Shown piece by piece: positions 38,504 to 50,323 of a stretch of DNA of 64,000 bases (the first letter of the stretch is position 1; each line of letters begins with the position of its first letter). Below the pieces are notes generated by a model that had not been told where the DNA came from, searched no databases, and saw only the letters and a program-made list of their open reading frames with translations. This DNA comes from Cronobacter muytjensii ATCC 51329 (GTDB lineage Bacteria > Pseudomonadota > Gammaproteobacteria > Enterobacterales > Enterobacteriaceae), in the NCBI RefSeq assembly GCF_001277195.1, contig NZ_CP012268.1:3658001-3722000 (forward strand), in the 5' to 3' direction. Position numbers and translations under genes: made by a program.

Positions 38504-39462
38504 TCTGCGCCACGTAATGAGATTTCACCGCCAACCCAGGGCTTAATTATGCCATTTTGCTCCAGCAATAAAGCGCCTTGATTATCGATACCGCGAGAAA
38601 TACCGTATATTTCACGCTCACCGATAATAAGCTTAACCTGACGGTGAATAAAATTATCCAGTTTTTCCCAACGGGCGAGGAACGGAGCCAGACCTTCCTG
38701 CTCAAATTCACGCAGTGAAGAACGTAACTTTTCGATCAACCTTACTGCAAGTTCATTTCGGTCGACCTTAATGCCCGCTTCCTGCAGATTGATCCAGCCC
38801 TGATTGACGATCTCGCTCTCAACCTGCCGCATCGCCAGGTTAATACCGGCGCCAATCACGATTTGCGCCGCGTCGCCTGTTTTGCCCGTCAGCTCGACGA
38901 GAATGCCCGCCAGCTTACGGTCGTTCAAATAGAGATCGTTCGGCCATTTTACCCGAACCTGCTCGGCACCCAGCTCATGGAGCACTTCCGCCATTACAAT
39001 ACCGATAACCAGACTCAGGCCAATCGCCGCTGCAGGCCCTTGTTCAAGCCGCCAGTACATTGACAAATAAAGGTTCGCGCCAAATGGCGAGAACCATTTA
39101 CGCCCGCGACGCCCGCGACCTGCCTGCTGATACTCCGCAATACACGCATCGCCAGACTCAAGCTCTGATAGTCGATCCAGTAAATACTGGTTTGTCGAGT
39201 CGATAACTGGCAATACCGTTACCGAGCCGGATTTAATGTGGGAATGAATAAAAGACTCATCAAGCAACTGTATTGGTCCAGGTAAGCTGTAACCCTTACC
39301 CGGCACCGTAAATACGTCAATGCCCCAGTCGCGCAGCGTCTGAATATGCTTATTAATAGCCGCCCGACTCATACCGAGCTTTTCACCCAGCTGTTCGCCG
39401 GAGTGGAAGTCGCCATCGGCAAGAAGGGAAATCAACGTTAAAGGAATAGTATTGTCTTTCAA
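38500..39462 (-). CDS. birA: Biotin-[acetyl-CoA-carboxylase] ligase and biotin repressor BirA
   Basis: BirA attaches biotin to the carboxylase carrier protein and, as a biotinyl-AMP-bound dimer, represses the bio operon. It has 320 residues (E. coli 321). The N-terminal winged helix contains GEQLGEKLGMSRAAINKHIQ. The biotinyl-AMP loop GRGRRGRKW lies near residue 115, and KWPNDLYL near 172. The start is TTG (39460-39462), overlapping the murB stop in TTGA, where E. coli has ATGA. The first residues after it match the family, and no in-frame ATG lies nearby. Confidence 0.96.
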   Translation of the reverse strand: MKDNTIPLTLISLLADGDFHSGEQLGEKLGMSRAAINKHIQTLRDWGIDVFTVPGKGYSLPGPIQLLDESFIHSHIKSGSVTVLPVIDSTNQYLLDRLSELESGDACIAEYQQAGRGRRGRKWFSPFGANLYLSMYWRLEQGPAAAIGLSLVIGIVMAEVLHELGAEQVRVKWPNDLYLNDRKLAGILVELTGKTGDAAQIVIGAGINLAMRQVESEIVNQGWINLQEAGIKVDRNELAVRLIEKLRSSLREFEQEGLAPFLARWEKLDNFIHRQVKLIIGEREIYGISRGIDNQGALLLEQNGIIKPWVGGEISLRGAE

Positions 39463-40487
39463 GCGATTGTCTCCACGGCATCCACTTCACCCATAGCGCC
39501 AATAAAACGAACTTCCGGCTCAAGCCAGACATTAAATTTTTCACCAACGCGCTGGCGGACTTCATGCGCAAGTTTCACCACGTCCTGACTGGTCGCGCTC
39601 TGTTCATTAATCAGCACCAAAGCCTGTTGACGATGAACGGCTGCGCCGCCGATACGATGGCCTTTCATTTCGCAGCGATCGATAAGCCAGCCTGCCGCCA
39701 GTTTTACCTGACCGTCATTTTGCGGGTAGCGCGGCGCATCGGGATAATGAACAAAGAGCGCGCTGGCTTCTTCTGCCGATATGACCGGGTTTTTAAAGAA
39801 ACTGCCGGCATTACCATATTCTTTTGGATCAGGAAGCTTCGTGCGCCGCATATTGCACACCGTCTCAAACACCTGACGGGGCGTAACGGTTTCAGATGAC
39901 AGACGAGTCAAATCACCATAAGTAAGGACGGGCGTCCACTGCTTCGGAAGGCGAAGACCAATACCTGTAATCGCATATTGATGCTGGTAATCATGTTTAA
40001 ATACGCTGTCGCGATAACCAAACCGGCAATCGGCGTTTCCGAGCCGGACATGTTCACCAGAGACCAGATCGATACAATCGACATACAGACAAAATTGTTT
40101 GAACTCTACGCCATACGCACCGATATTCTGAATGGGCGATGATCCTGCACAGCCGGGAATCAGCGCCAGATTCTCCAGCCCGGCCATATTATGATCAAGG
40201 GTAAATTCTACGAGATGGTGCCAGTTCTCACCCGCGCCCGCATGCACTAACCAGGCATCGTGTTGTTCTTCAACCTGGATGCCCATAATACGATTCAGAA
40301 TAACGGTACCATTGAAATTATCCAGAAACAGTACGTTACTCCCTTCGCCCAGAATCAATACAGGCAAAGAAGCGGCTTGAGCCTGCTGCCATGCTTCAGC
40401 CAGCTCTTTGTCAGAGTGCGCCGTGACGATATTCTGCGCGCGTTTATCAATCCCGAAGGTATTGTAGGGTTTAAGGGAGTTATTCAT
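39459..40487 (-). CDS. murB: UDP-N-acetylenolpyruvoylglucosamine reductase MurB
   Basis: MurB reduces the enolpyruvyl ether to UDP-MurNAc in peptidoglycan synthesis, using FAD and NADPH. The ATG at 40487 gives 342 residues, the E. coli length, beginning MNNSLKPYNTFGI and preceded by GGGAG. The frame stays open upstream into the 5S gene, but that part is not homologous and is rejected. FAD-binding GEGSNVLF is near residue 57, the catalytic Ser lies in GNAGSFFKNP near 229, and the Glu in EPEVRFIG near 325. It is coupled to birA by a 4-base overlap. Confidence 0.97.
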   Translation of the reverse strand: MNNSLKPYNTFGIDKRAQNIVTAHSDKELAEAWQQAQAASLPVLILGEGSNVLFLDNFNGTVILNRIMGIQVEEQHDAWLVHAGAGENWHHLVEFTLDHNMAGLENLALIPGCAGSSPIQNIGAYGVEFKQFCLYVDCIDLVSGEHVRLGNADCRFGYRDSVFKHDYQHQYAITGIGLRLPKQWTPVLTYGDLTRLSSETVTPRQVFETVCNMRRTKLPDPKEYGNAGSFFKNPVISAEEASALFVHYPDAPRYPQNDGQVKLAAGWLIDRCEMKGHRIGGAAVHRQQALVLINEQSATSQDVVKLAHEVRQRVGEKFNVWLEPEVRFIGAMGEVDAVETIA

Positions 40488-40626
40488 GCCAGTAATCCTG
40501 ATATCAAAACAGGGACAGTTTAACCGATTAGTCAGGTGATAGCTTGTCTGCCGCATAAGCAGACAGACAAAAGAGAAGAGAAGTGGTAGGTCATTGATAA
40601 GAGCGGTGATGCGTATGAAAGCAAAA

Positions 40627-40651
40627 GCGCCGGATAATAAAATCCGGGCTA
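40627..40651 (-). terminator. Possible second terminator of the second rRNA operon
   Basis: On the minus strand GCCCGGAT, TTTATT, ATCCGGCGC is followed by TTTTGCTTT. It lies after the main terminator, like the T1/T2 pairs of rRNA operons. The T run is interrupted. Confidence 0.5.
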
Positions 40652-40657
40652 CAAAAA

Positions 40658-40692
40658 GCAAAAACCCCTCAGCACGGCTGAGGGGTTCTTTA
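40658..40692 (-). terminator. Terminator of the second rRNA operon
   Basis: On the minus strand CCCCTCAGC, a CGT loop and GCTGAGGGG form a 9-bp perfect stem followed by TTTTTGCTTTTTG, 11 bases after the 5S gene. Confidence 0.93.
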
Positions 40693-40696
40693 TTTG

Positions 40697-40816
40697 ATGC
40701 CTGGCAGTTCCCTACTCTCGCATGGGGAGGCCCCACACTACCATCGGCGCTACGGCGTTTCACTTCTGAGTTCGGCATGGGGTCAGGTGGGACCACCGCG
40801 CTACAGCCGCCAGGCA
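40697..40816 (-). rRNA. 5S ribosomal RNA (second operon)
   Basis: A 120-base 5S gene, by eye identical to the two copies at the left end. It is the only 5S gene of this operon. murB is the first coding gene beyond it, as for rrfB in E. coli. Confidence 0.95.
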
Positions 40817-40906
40817 AATTCTGTCCGTCCACCGCGTACCGCCATGAACGTTTATCCGTCACAAGCTGAATATCTCTCTCAACACGCCAGACTTCTTTGG
40901 CGTTGT

Positions 40907-43811
<2,905 letters not shown>

Positions 43812-43928
43812 TCACAACCCGAAGAAGTCTTCGTGCTGCGAGTTTGAGAGACTCTGACACACCGCGCATTCCCTGTTTACGGAAGAATGCAGCAGCATGT
43901 CTGTTTCAATTTTCAGCTTGTTCCGGAT

Positions 43929-43940
43929 TGTTAAAGAGCA
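43929..43940 (-). promoter_or_regulatory. boxA antitermination signal in the 16S-23S spacer (second operon)
   Basis: TGCTCTTTAACA on the RNA strand, at the same distance upstream of 23S as in the first operon. The two spacers diverge immediately upstream of it. Confidence 0.9.
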
Positions 43941-43980
43941 AATACTTCGCAGTATACTCAGTGAGTACACTCTGAAGTGA

Positions 43981-44056
43981 TGGTGGAGCTATGCGGGATC
44001 GAACCGCAGACCTCCTGCGTGCAAAGCAGGCGCTCTCCCAGCTGAGCTATAGCCCC
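43981..44056 (-). tRNA. alaT: tRNA-Ala (anticodon TGC) in the rRNA spacer
   Basis: A 76-base tRNA with encoded CCA; the anticodon loop TTTGCAC gives TGC. Together with tRNA-Ile it makes the Ile-Ala spacer type found in E. coli rrnA, rrnD and rrnH. The symbol follows rrnA because hemG is the upstream neighbour. Confidence 0.96.
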
Positions 44057-44089
44057 ATCGTAGTTAAACCTCTTCAACTCCTGAGGAGT

Positions 44090-44166
<77 letters not shown>

Positions 44167-44234
44167 GTAGAGGTTTTGCTTCTTTACTTTCTATCAGACA
44201 ATCTGTGTGAGCACGCGAGGTTGTATCTTGCAGG

Positions 44235-45776
<1,542 letters not shown>

Positions 45777-45914
45777 AAAGTTTGATGCTCAAAGAATTAA
45801 ACTGTTAGTCCGTAATGAATTAACTGTTGTTCACTTGAGACTTGATATTCATTTATCGTCCGAAGACGTTAAGATATCAGTGCCCCGAGTGCCCACACAG
45901 ATTGTCTGATAAAT

Positions 45915-45926
45915 TGTTAAAGAGCG
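45915..45926 (-). promoter_or_regulatory. boxA antitermination signal in the second rRNA leader
   Basis: On the RNA strand CGCTCTTTAACA, one base different from the copy in the first operon (T to C at its first position). Confidence 0.85.
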
Positions 45927-45965
45927 GTGCGACGCGGCCTTCAGCCTGCTGTCGCGAGGTGGCGT

Positions 45966-45993
45966 ATATTACGCTTTCCTCTTTCAGAGTCAA
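45966..45993 (-). promoter_or_regulatory. rRNA operon promoter P2 (second operon)
   Basis: On the minus strand TTGACT (45988-45993), a 16-base spacer and TAATAT (45966-45971), identical to P2 of the first operon. Similarity between the two operons ends at this -35 box. Confidence 0.88.
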
Positions 45994-46063
45994 GCGTTTA
46001 TTTTCGCTTTCGTCTGTCTGACAGGCCGGCTCGTTTGCCGTTGTGCCGTGTCAGTGGAGGCGC

Positions 46064-46091
46064 ATTATAGGGAGTTCTTTTCCCCTGACAA
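46064..46091 (-). promoter_or_regulatory. rRNA operon promoter P1 (second operon)
   Basis: On the minus strand TTGTCA (46086-46091), a 16-base spacer and TATAAT (46064-46069) are followed by GCGCC. The -35 box is the classical rrn P1 form. Upstream on the minus strand lies AGTTTTTTGAATTT, a likely UP element. The gap to hemG is only 61 bases, so Fis sites would reach into hemG. Confidence 0.9.
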
Positions 46092-46152
46092 CCCCTAAAT
46101 TCAAAAAACTCTTCGTTCGCTTAATTTCCAGGCAACACGCCTGAAAATGATA

Positions 46153-46686
46153 CTACTCGCGGGTCAGGCGGGCGATTTCTTGCGCAAAAAGGGCCACCTG
46201 CGGCCAGTCCGTGTAAACCACTTCTTTTGACGTATCCGTTTCGCCGCCGGTCATTTTCATAATCAGGCGAATCATAAAGCGGTCAAACCAGCGGTAACGA
46301 GGGTAGCGCAGCGCGCCCGCGAACACGGCGCACTGGTCGGGGTGCCACGGCGAGCTCAGCAGAAACTTGCGGGTGTAGTTGTTGGTCTGGGGGGTACGCT
46401 TTTCCGGTTTACGCGCAACGAGGTTGACCGAGAAGAATGCGCCCGGCACCGCGTTAAGCGCCTGCTGATGCTTTTTCACAAACGCGTCCAGCGTCGGATG
46501 AAAATGCCCGTAGCGGATCGACGCGCCAATCACCACCTTCTTATATTGCGCCCAGTCTATCTCTTCGGCGCGGTGCAGGTTCACGACATCCGTCGCCTCG
46601 CCCAGCTCCTGTAATTGTGATGCGATATAAAAAGCGATTTCGCGCGTTTGTCCGTCGCGGGTGGAAAACAGAATTAAGGTTTTCAC
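46153..46686 (-). CDS. hemG: Menaquinone-dependent protoporphyrinogen IX oxidase HemG
   Basis: HemG oxidises protoporphyrinogen IX to protoporphyrin IX, passing electrons from FMN to quinones at the inner membrane. It has 177 residues (E. coli 181). The flavodoxin-type FMN loop is LFSTRDGQTREIA near residues 6-18, and IGASIRYGHFHP follows near 53. The insertion loop KPEKRTPQTNNYTRKFL is typical of HemG. It is 13 bases after trkH and reads toward the rRNA operon, as in E. coli. Confidence 0.96.
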   Translation of the reverse strand: MKTLILFSTRDGQTREIAFYIASQLQELGEATDVVNLHRAEEIDWAQYKKVVIGASIRYGHFHPTLDAFVKKHQQALNAVPGAFFSVNLVARKPEKRTPQTNNYTRKFLLSSPWHPDQCAVFAGALRYPRYRWFDRFMIRLIMKMTGGETDTSKEVVYTDWPQVALFAQEIARLTRE

Positions 46687-46699
46687 AAGTATCTCCCTG

Positions 46700-48151
46700 T
46701 TATTCGCGCCAGAAGGTCGGGGTAAACAGCACCAGAAGCGTGAACACTTCCAGGCGCCCGAAAAGCATATTGGCGATAAGTATCCATTTAGCGACCGGAT
46801 TCATACTGGCGAAGTTATCTGCCACCACGCCAAGCCCTGGGCCAAGGTTATTAAGCGTCGCCACGACAGAGGCGAAAGCGGAGAAGTCATCCACACCGGT
46901 GGCGATAATCGCCAGCATACTGACCAGAAACACCAGCGCATAGGCCGAGAAGAATCCCCACACCGCTTCGAGGATACGCTCCGGCAGCGCGCGGTTGCCA
47001 AGCTTAATGCTGTAGACAGCGTTCGGGTGTACCAGCCTTTTCAGCTCGCGGTTGCCCTGCTTAAAGAGCAACAGAATGCGAATGACCTTTAGCCCGCCGC
47101 CGGTAGAGCCGGCACACCCGCCAATGAATGCCGAACAAAGCAGCAGCACAGGCAGGAACAGCGGCCACTTCGCGATGCTGTCGGTGGTAAAGCCCGCCGT
47201 CGTCGCCATCGATACCACCTGGAAAAATGCCTGGTTGAGCGTCGTCACCGCCGAGTCGTACGTATCATGAAACCAGAGGACCAGCGTACAGATAAATACC
47301 AGCGTCAGTTGTACGCCGATAAACATGCGAAACTCCGGGTCGCGTGAATAGACCTTAAGGCTACGCCCGCTAAGCAGAGAAAAGTGCAGCCCGTAGTTAC
47401 AGCCGGAGATAAGCAGAAAGATAGCAATAATGGTGTTGATGGTGGGGCTGTTGAAATACCCCACGCTCGCGTCATGGGTGGAAAACCCGCCGATGGCGAT
47501 GGTGGCGAAGCTATGGCCGATGGCGTCAAACGCGGGCATACCGGCAAACCACAGCGCCAGCGCGCACGCGACCGTCAGCAACACATAAATCAGCCACAGC
47601 GTCTTGGCCGTTTCGGCGATACGCGGGCGCATCTTATTGTCTTTCAGCGGGCCGGGCATTTCAGCGCGATAGAGCTGCATCCCGCCCACACCCAGAATCG
47701 GCAGAATCGCCACTGCCAGCACGATGATCCCCATCCCGCCGAACCACTGTAGCATCTGACGATAGAACAGAATGGCATGCGGCAGCGAATCAAGGCCCAC
47801 CAGCGTCGTAGCACCGGTCGTCGTCAGCCCGGAGAAGGATTCAAAAAAGGCGTCGGTAATGGTGAGATTAGGCCGTTCGGAGAAAATAAACGGTAATGCC
47901 CCGACGCTGCCCAGCACCGTCCAGAACAGCACCACGATAAGAAAGCCTTCGCGCGATTTCAGCTCGCGCTTCTGATGACGATTCGGCCACCAGAGCGCCG
48001 CGCCAATCGCCAGAGCGACAAAAAAAGTTTGCGTAAAAGCGCGTCCCGCACCGTCGCGGTATAACAGGGCCACCAGGCCGGGAATAATCATCGTCCCGGA
48101 AAACAGGATAACCAACAGACCAACGATTCGGGTAATGGCGCGAAAATGCAT
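46700..48151 (-). CDS. trkH: Trk system potassium uptake protein TrkH
   Basis: TrkH is the membrane subunit for K+ import, working with cytoplasmic TrkA. It has 483 residues as in E. coli. There are about ten hydrophobic segments with the repeated pore loops; the filter-like SGLTTTGATTL is near residue 109, and GGCAGSTGGGLKV lies near 345. The product begins MHFRAITRIVGLL. It is in a row with yigZ, pepQ and hemG on the minus strand. Confidence 0.97.
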   Translation of the reverse strand: MHFRAITRIVGLLVILFSGTMIIPGLVALLYRDGAGRAFTQTFFVALAIGAALWWPNRHQKRELKSREGFLIVVLFWTVLGSVGALPFIFSERPNLTITDAFFESFSGLTTTGATTLVGLDSLPHAILFYRQMLQWFGGMGIIVLAVAILPILGVGGMQLYRAEMPGPLKDNKMRPRIAETAKTLWLIYVLLTVACALALWFAGMPAFDAIGHSFATIAIGGFSTHDASVGYFNSPTINTIIAIFLLISGCNYGLHFSLLSGRSLKVYSRDPEFRMFIGVQLTLVFICTLVLWFHDTYDSAVTTLNQAFFQVVSMATTAGFTTDSIAKWPLFLPVLLLCSAFIGGCAGSTGGGLKVIRILLLFKQGNRELKRLVHPNAVYSIKLGNRALPERILEAVWGFFSAYALVFLVSMLAIIATGVDDFSAFASVVATLNNLGPGLGVVADNFASMNPVAKWILIANMLFGRLEVFTLLVLFTPTFWRE

Positions 48152-48191
48152 CTGCCGTTTCCTTTGGAATCAAAAATGAAGGGGAGGATTA

Positions 48192-48803
48192 TTATTCAAC
48201 CGACAACAAATGCAATGCGCCACGGCTAAAGTCGGCGAGCTTTGCTGAAAAAGCCGTCACCTGCGACGGCGCCAGCGCCACCCTGAGCGCCACGTTCGCC
48301 TGGAAATCACTCTGCACGACCCGGCCATTAAACTGAGCGAGCAGCGTTTCCACGCCCGCGAGCTGCGCGTAATCACACAGCAAAGTATATTCCCTCATCG
48401 GCACTTTGAGCGTGGTCGTAAGCTGCGCCAGCGCCTGTTGTACGCCGCCGCCATAGGCTTTTACCAGCCCGCCGGTACCAAGTTTAACGCCGCCGAAATA
48501 GCGCACCACCACGGCGGTCACTTCCCCGACGCCGCCACCCATCAGCTGCGCCAGCATCGGTTTCCCGGCGGTACCCGCCGGTTCGCCGTCGTCCGAGAAC
48601 CCCAGTTGCTGAGAATCATCGGGCGCGCCCGCAACCCAGGCCTGACAATAATGCCGGGCGTCCGGATAGTCGACGCGCGCCTGCGCGACAAACGCCTTTG
48701 CCGCCTCCACGCCCTCGGTATGCCCGAGCAGCGTGATAAAGCGGCTCTTTTTGATCTCTTCTGTAAAGATCACCGGCGCGGCCGGAACCAGCCAGCTCTC
48801 CAT
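48192..48803 (-). CDS. yigZ: IMPACT family protein YigZ
   Basis: A 203-residue protein (E. coli 204) of the UPF0029/IMPACT family. The N-terminal domain includes SRFITLLGHTEG, FSDDGEPAGTAGKPML near residue 71 and VVRYFGGVKLGTGGLVKAYG near 97, the family signature. The C-terminal part resembles EF-G domain IV (DUF1949). A role in translation control is suggested for relatives; it is unproven here. Its ATG overlaps the pepQ stop by one base. Confidence 0.95.
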   Translation of the reverse strand: MESWLVPAAPVIFTEEIKKSRFITLLGHTEGVEAAKAFVAQARVDYPDARHYCQAWVAGAPDDSQQLGFSDDGEPAGTAGKPMLAQLMGGGVGEVTAVVVRYFGGVKLGTGGLVKAYGGGVQQALAQLTTTLKVPMREYTLLCDYAQLAGVETLLAQFNGRVVQSDFQANVALRVALAPSQVTAFSAKLADFSRGALHLLSVE

Positions 48804-50134
48804 CAGGCCAGCTTCAGGTCCCGGGTCATGTTTTCCACGCCATGCTCGTGGATAATCACGTTGTCTTCGATGCGAATGCCGCCAAACGGTTTCAGCGCTT
48901 CAATTTTCTGCCAGTTGAAGTGTTTGCTGAACTCGCCTTCGCGCCACGGCGCCAGCAGCGATTCGATAAAGTAAATCCCCGGCTCAATCGTCAGCACCAT
49001 ACGCGGCTGCAACACGCGCGTGCATCGCAGATACGGATATTTCCCCGGCGCCGCCAGATGCGTGCCGGTATCGTCCTGCATAAAGCCCGCGACGTCATGC
49101 ACCTGTAAGCCCAGCGGATGCCCGATGCCGTGTGGCATAAACGGCCCCGTAATGTCTGCCTCCACCATCGCCTCTTCGCTGATGTCGGTAACAATCTGGT
49201 GGCGGCGCAGCAGCTTCGCGATGCGCTGATGGAACTGGATATGGTAATCAATGTAGCTGACGCCCGCTTTCATGGTGCCAATCAGCGCCAGTTGCTCTTC
49301 ATTAACGTCTTTAATGAGGGCAGCGAAATCGTTGTCGCTGTCAGCAGCCCAGGTGCGGGTTAAATCTGCCGCGTAGCCGTTATATTCCGCGCCCGCATCC
49401 AGCAGGAAGCTGCGCATTTCAGACGGCGCGCGGTGATCGAGACGGGTGTAATGCAGCACGGCGGCGTGTTCATTCAGCGCCACGATATTACTGTAAGGCA
49501 CGTCGGTATCACGATGGCCGGTCGCGGTCAGGTACGCCAGATTGATATCAAACTCGCTCATCCCCGAAAGAAACGCTTCATGCGCGGCGCGATGACCGTT
49601 AACTGCCGTTTTCTGCGCTTCACGCATGCAGGCCAGTTCATAGTCCGTCTTATACGCACGCCAGAAATGCAGGTAGTCGATAACACCTTTCGGGTTCACT
49701 TTATCCGCCGGGATATCGAGCTTCAGCGCACGCTCCGGCACCGGACCGATATAGGCGATATTACCGCGTGCGGCTGGCAGCTGACCGCCAATCTCATCGG
49801 CTTTCGGCAGCGCGATAATATCAATCTCTTCTGTCCAGAACGCGTTCGGCAGCGGCTCCACGTTATGCCAGTAATCCACCGGCAGATAAAACCACAGCTT
49901 CGGCTTATTAACGCCGTCCACCAGCAGCCAGCAGTTCGGCACCTGAGTCACCGGCACCCACGCCTTAAACTGCGGGTTCACCTTAAACGGATAAGCGTGA
50001 TCGTCCAGAAAGACATTAAACAACTCCCCGGAGTGGATAAGCAGCGCGTCCAGATTAAAACGGGCGAGAACGTTGCGGGTACGCTCCTGGAGCGTATCGA
50101 GATGATTTTTATAGAGGGTGGTCAGCGAATCCAT
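48803..50134 (-). CDS. pepQ: Xaa-Pro dipeptidase PepQ
   Basis: PepQ splits dipeptides with proline in the second place, using two metal ions. It has 443 residues as in E. coli. The pita-bread metal ligands are visible: LDAGAEYNGYAADLTRTWA near 244-262 (two Asp), HGIGHPLGLQVHD near 336 (His) and TIEPGIYFI near 382 (Glu), with RIEDN near 421. It is divergent from fadBA across a 189-base control region. Confidence 0.97.
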   Translation of the reverse strand: MDSLTTLYKNHLDTLQERTRNVLARFNLDALLIHSGELFNVFLDDHAYPFKVNPQFKAWVPVTQVPNCWLLVDGVNKPKLWFYLPVDYWHNVEPLPNAFWTEEIDIIALPKADEIGGQLPAARGNIAYIGPVPERALKLDIPADKVNPKGVIDYLHFWRAYKTDYELACMREAQKTAVNGHRAAHEAFLSGMSEFDINLAYLTATGHRDTDVPYSNIVALNEHAAVLHYTRLDHRAPSEMRSFLLDAGAEYNGYAADLTRTWAADSDNDFAALIKDVNEEQLALIGTMKAGVSYIDYHIQFHQRIAKLLRRHQIVTDISEEAMVEADITGPFMPHGIGHPLGLQVHDVAGFMQDDTGTHLAAPGKYPYLRCTRVLQPRMVLTIEPGIYFIESLLAPWREGEFSKHFNWQKIEALKPFGGIRIEDNVIIHEHGVENMTRDLKLA

Positions 50135-50280
50135 ACTTTACCTTTAAAGTTTGAGCTCTCAACCCAGGCATCTTAGCACACCGGTCTGTCACCCGAGCGT
50201 TTTCCACCATCCGTGATCGTGTTTGCAAATATTTAAACAGTAATTTGCATTTCATTAACATCAACTCCACACTCCGCTTC

Positions 50281-50297
50281 ATCTGGTACGACCAGAT
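50281..50297. promoter_or_regulatory. FadR operator of fadBA
   Basis: ATCTGGTACGACCAGAT is the classical FadR site, a near-perfect palindrome, lying 26 bases before the fadB ATG. FadR represses here until long-chain acyl-CoA binds it. The ribosome-binding site CAGGAG follows at 50311-50316. Confidence 0.95.
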
Positions 50298-50323
50298 CCC
50301 CTTGCTGGATTCAGGAGACCGAC

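Noticed and set aside
40488..40862. N-terminal extension of murB reaching into the 5S gene
   Set aside because: The extension translates the 5S gene and terminator; the ATG at 40487 gives the exact family length and start.
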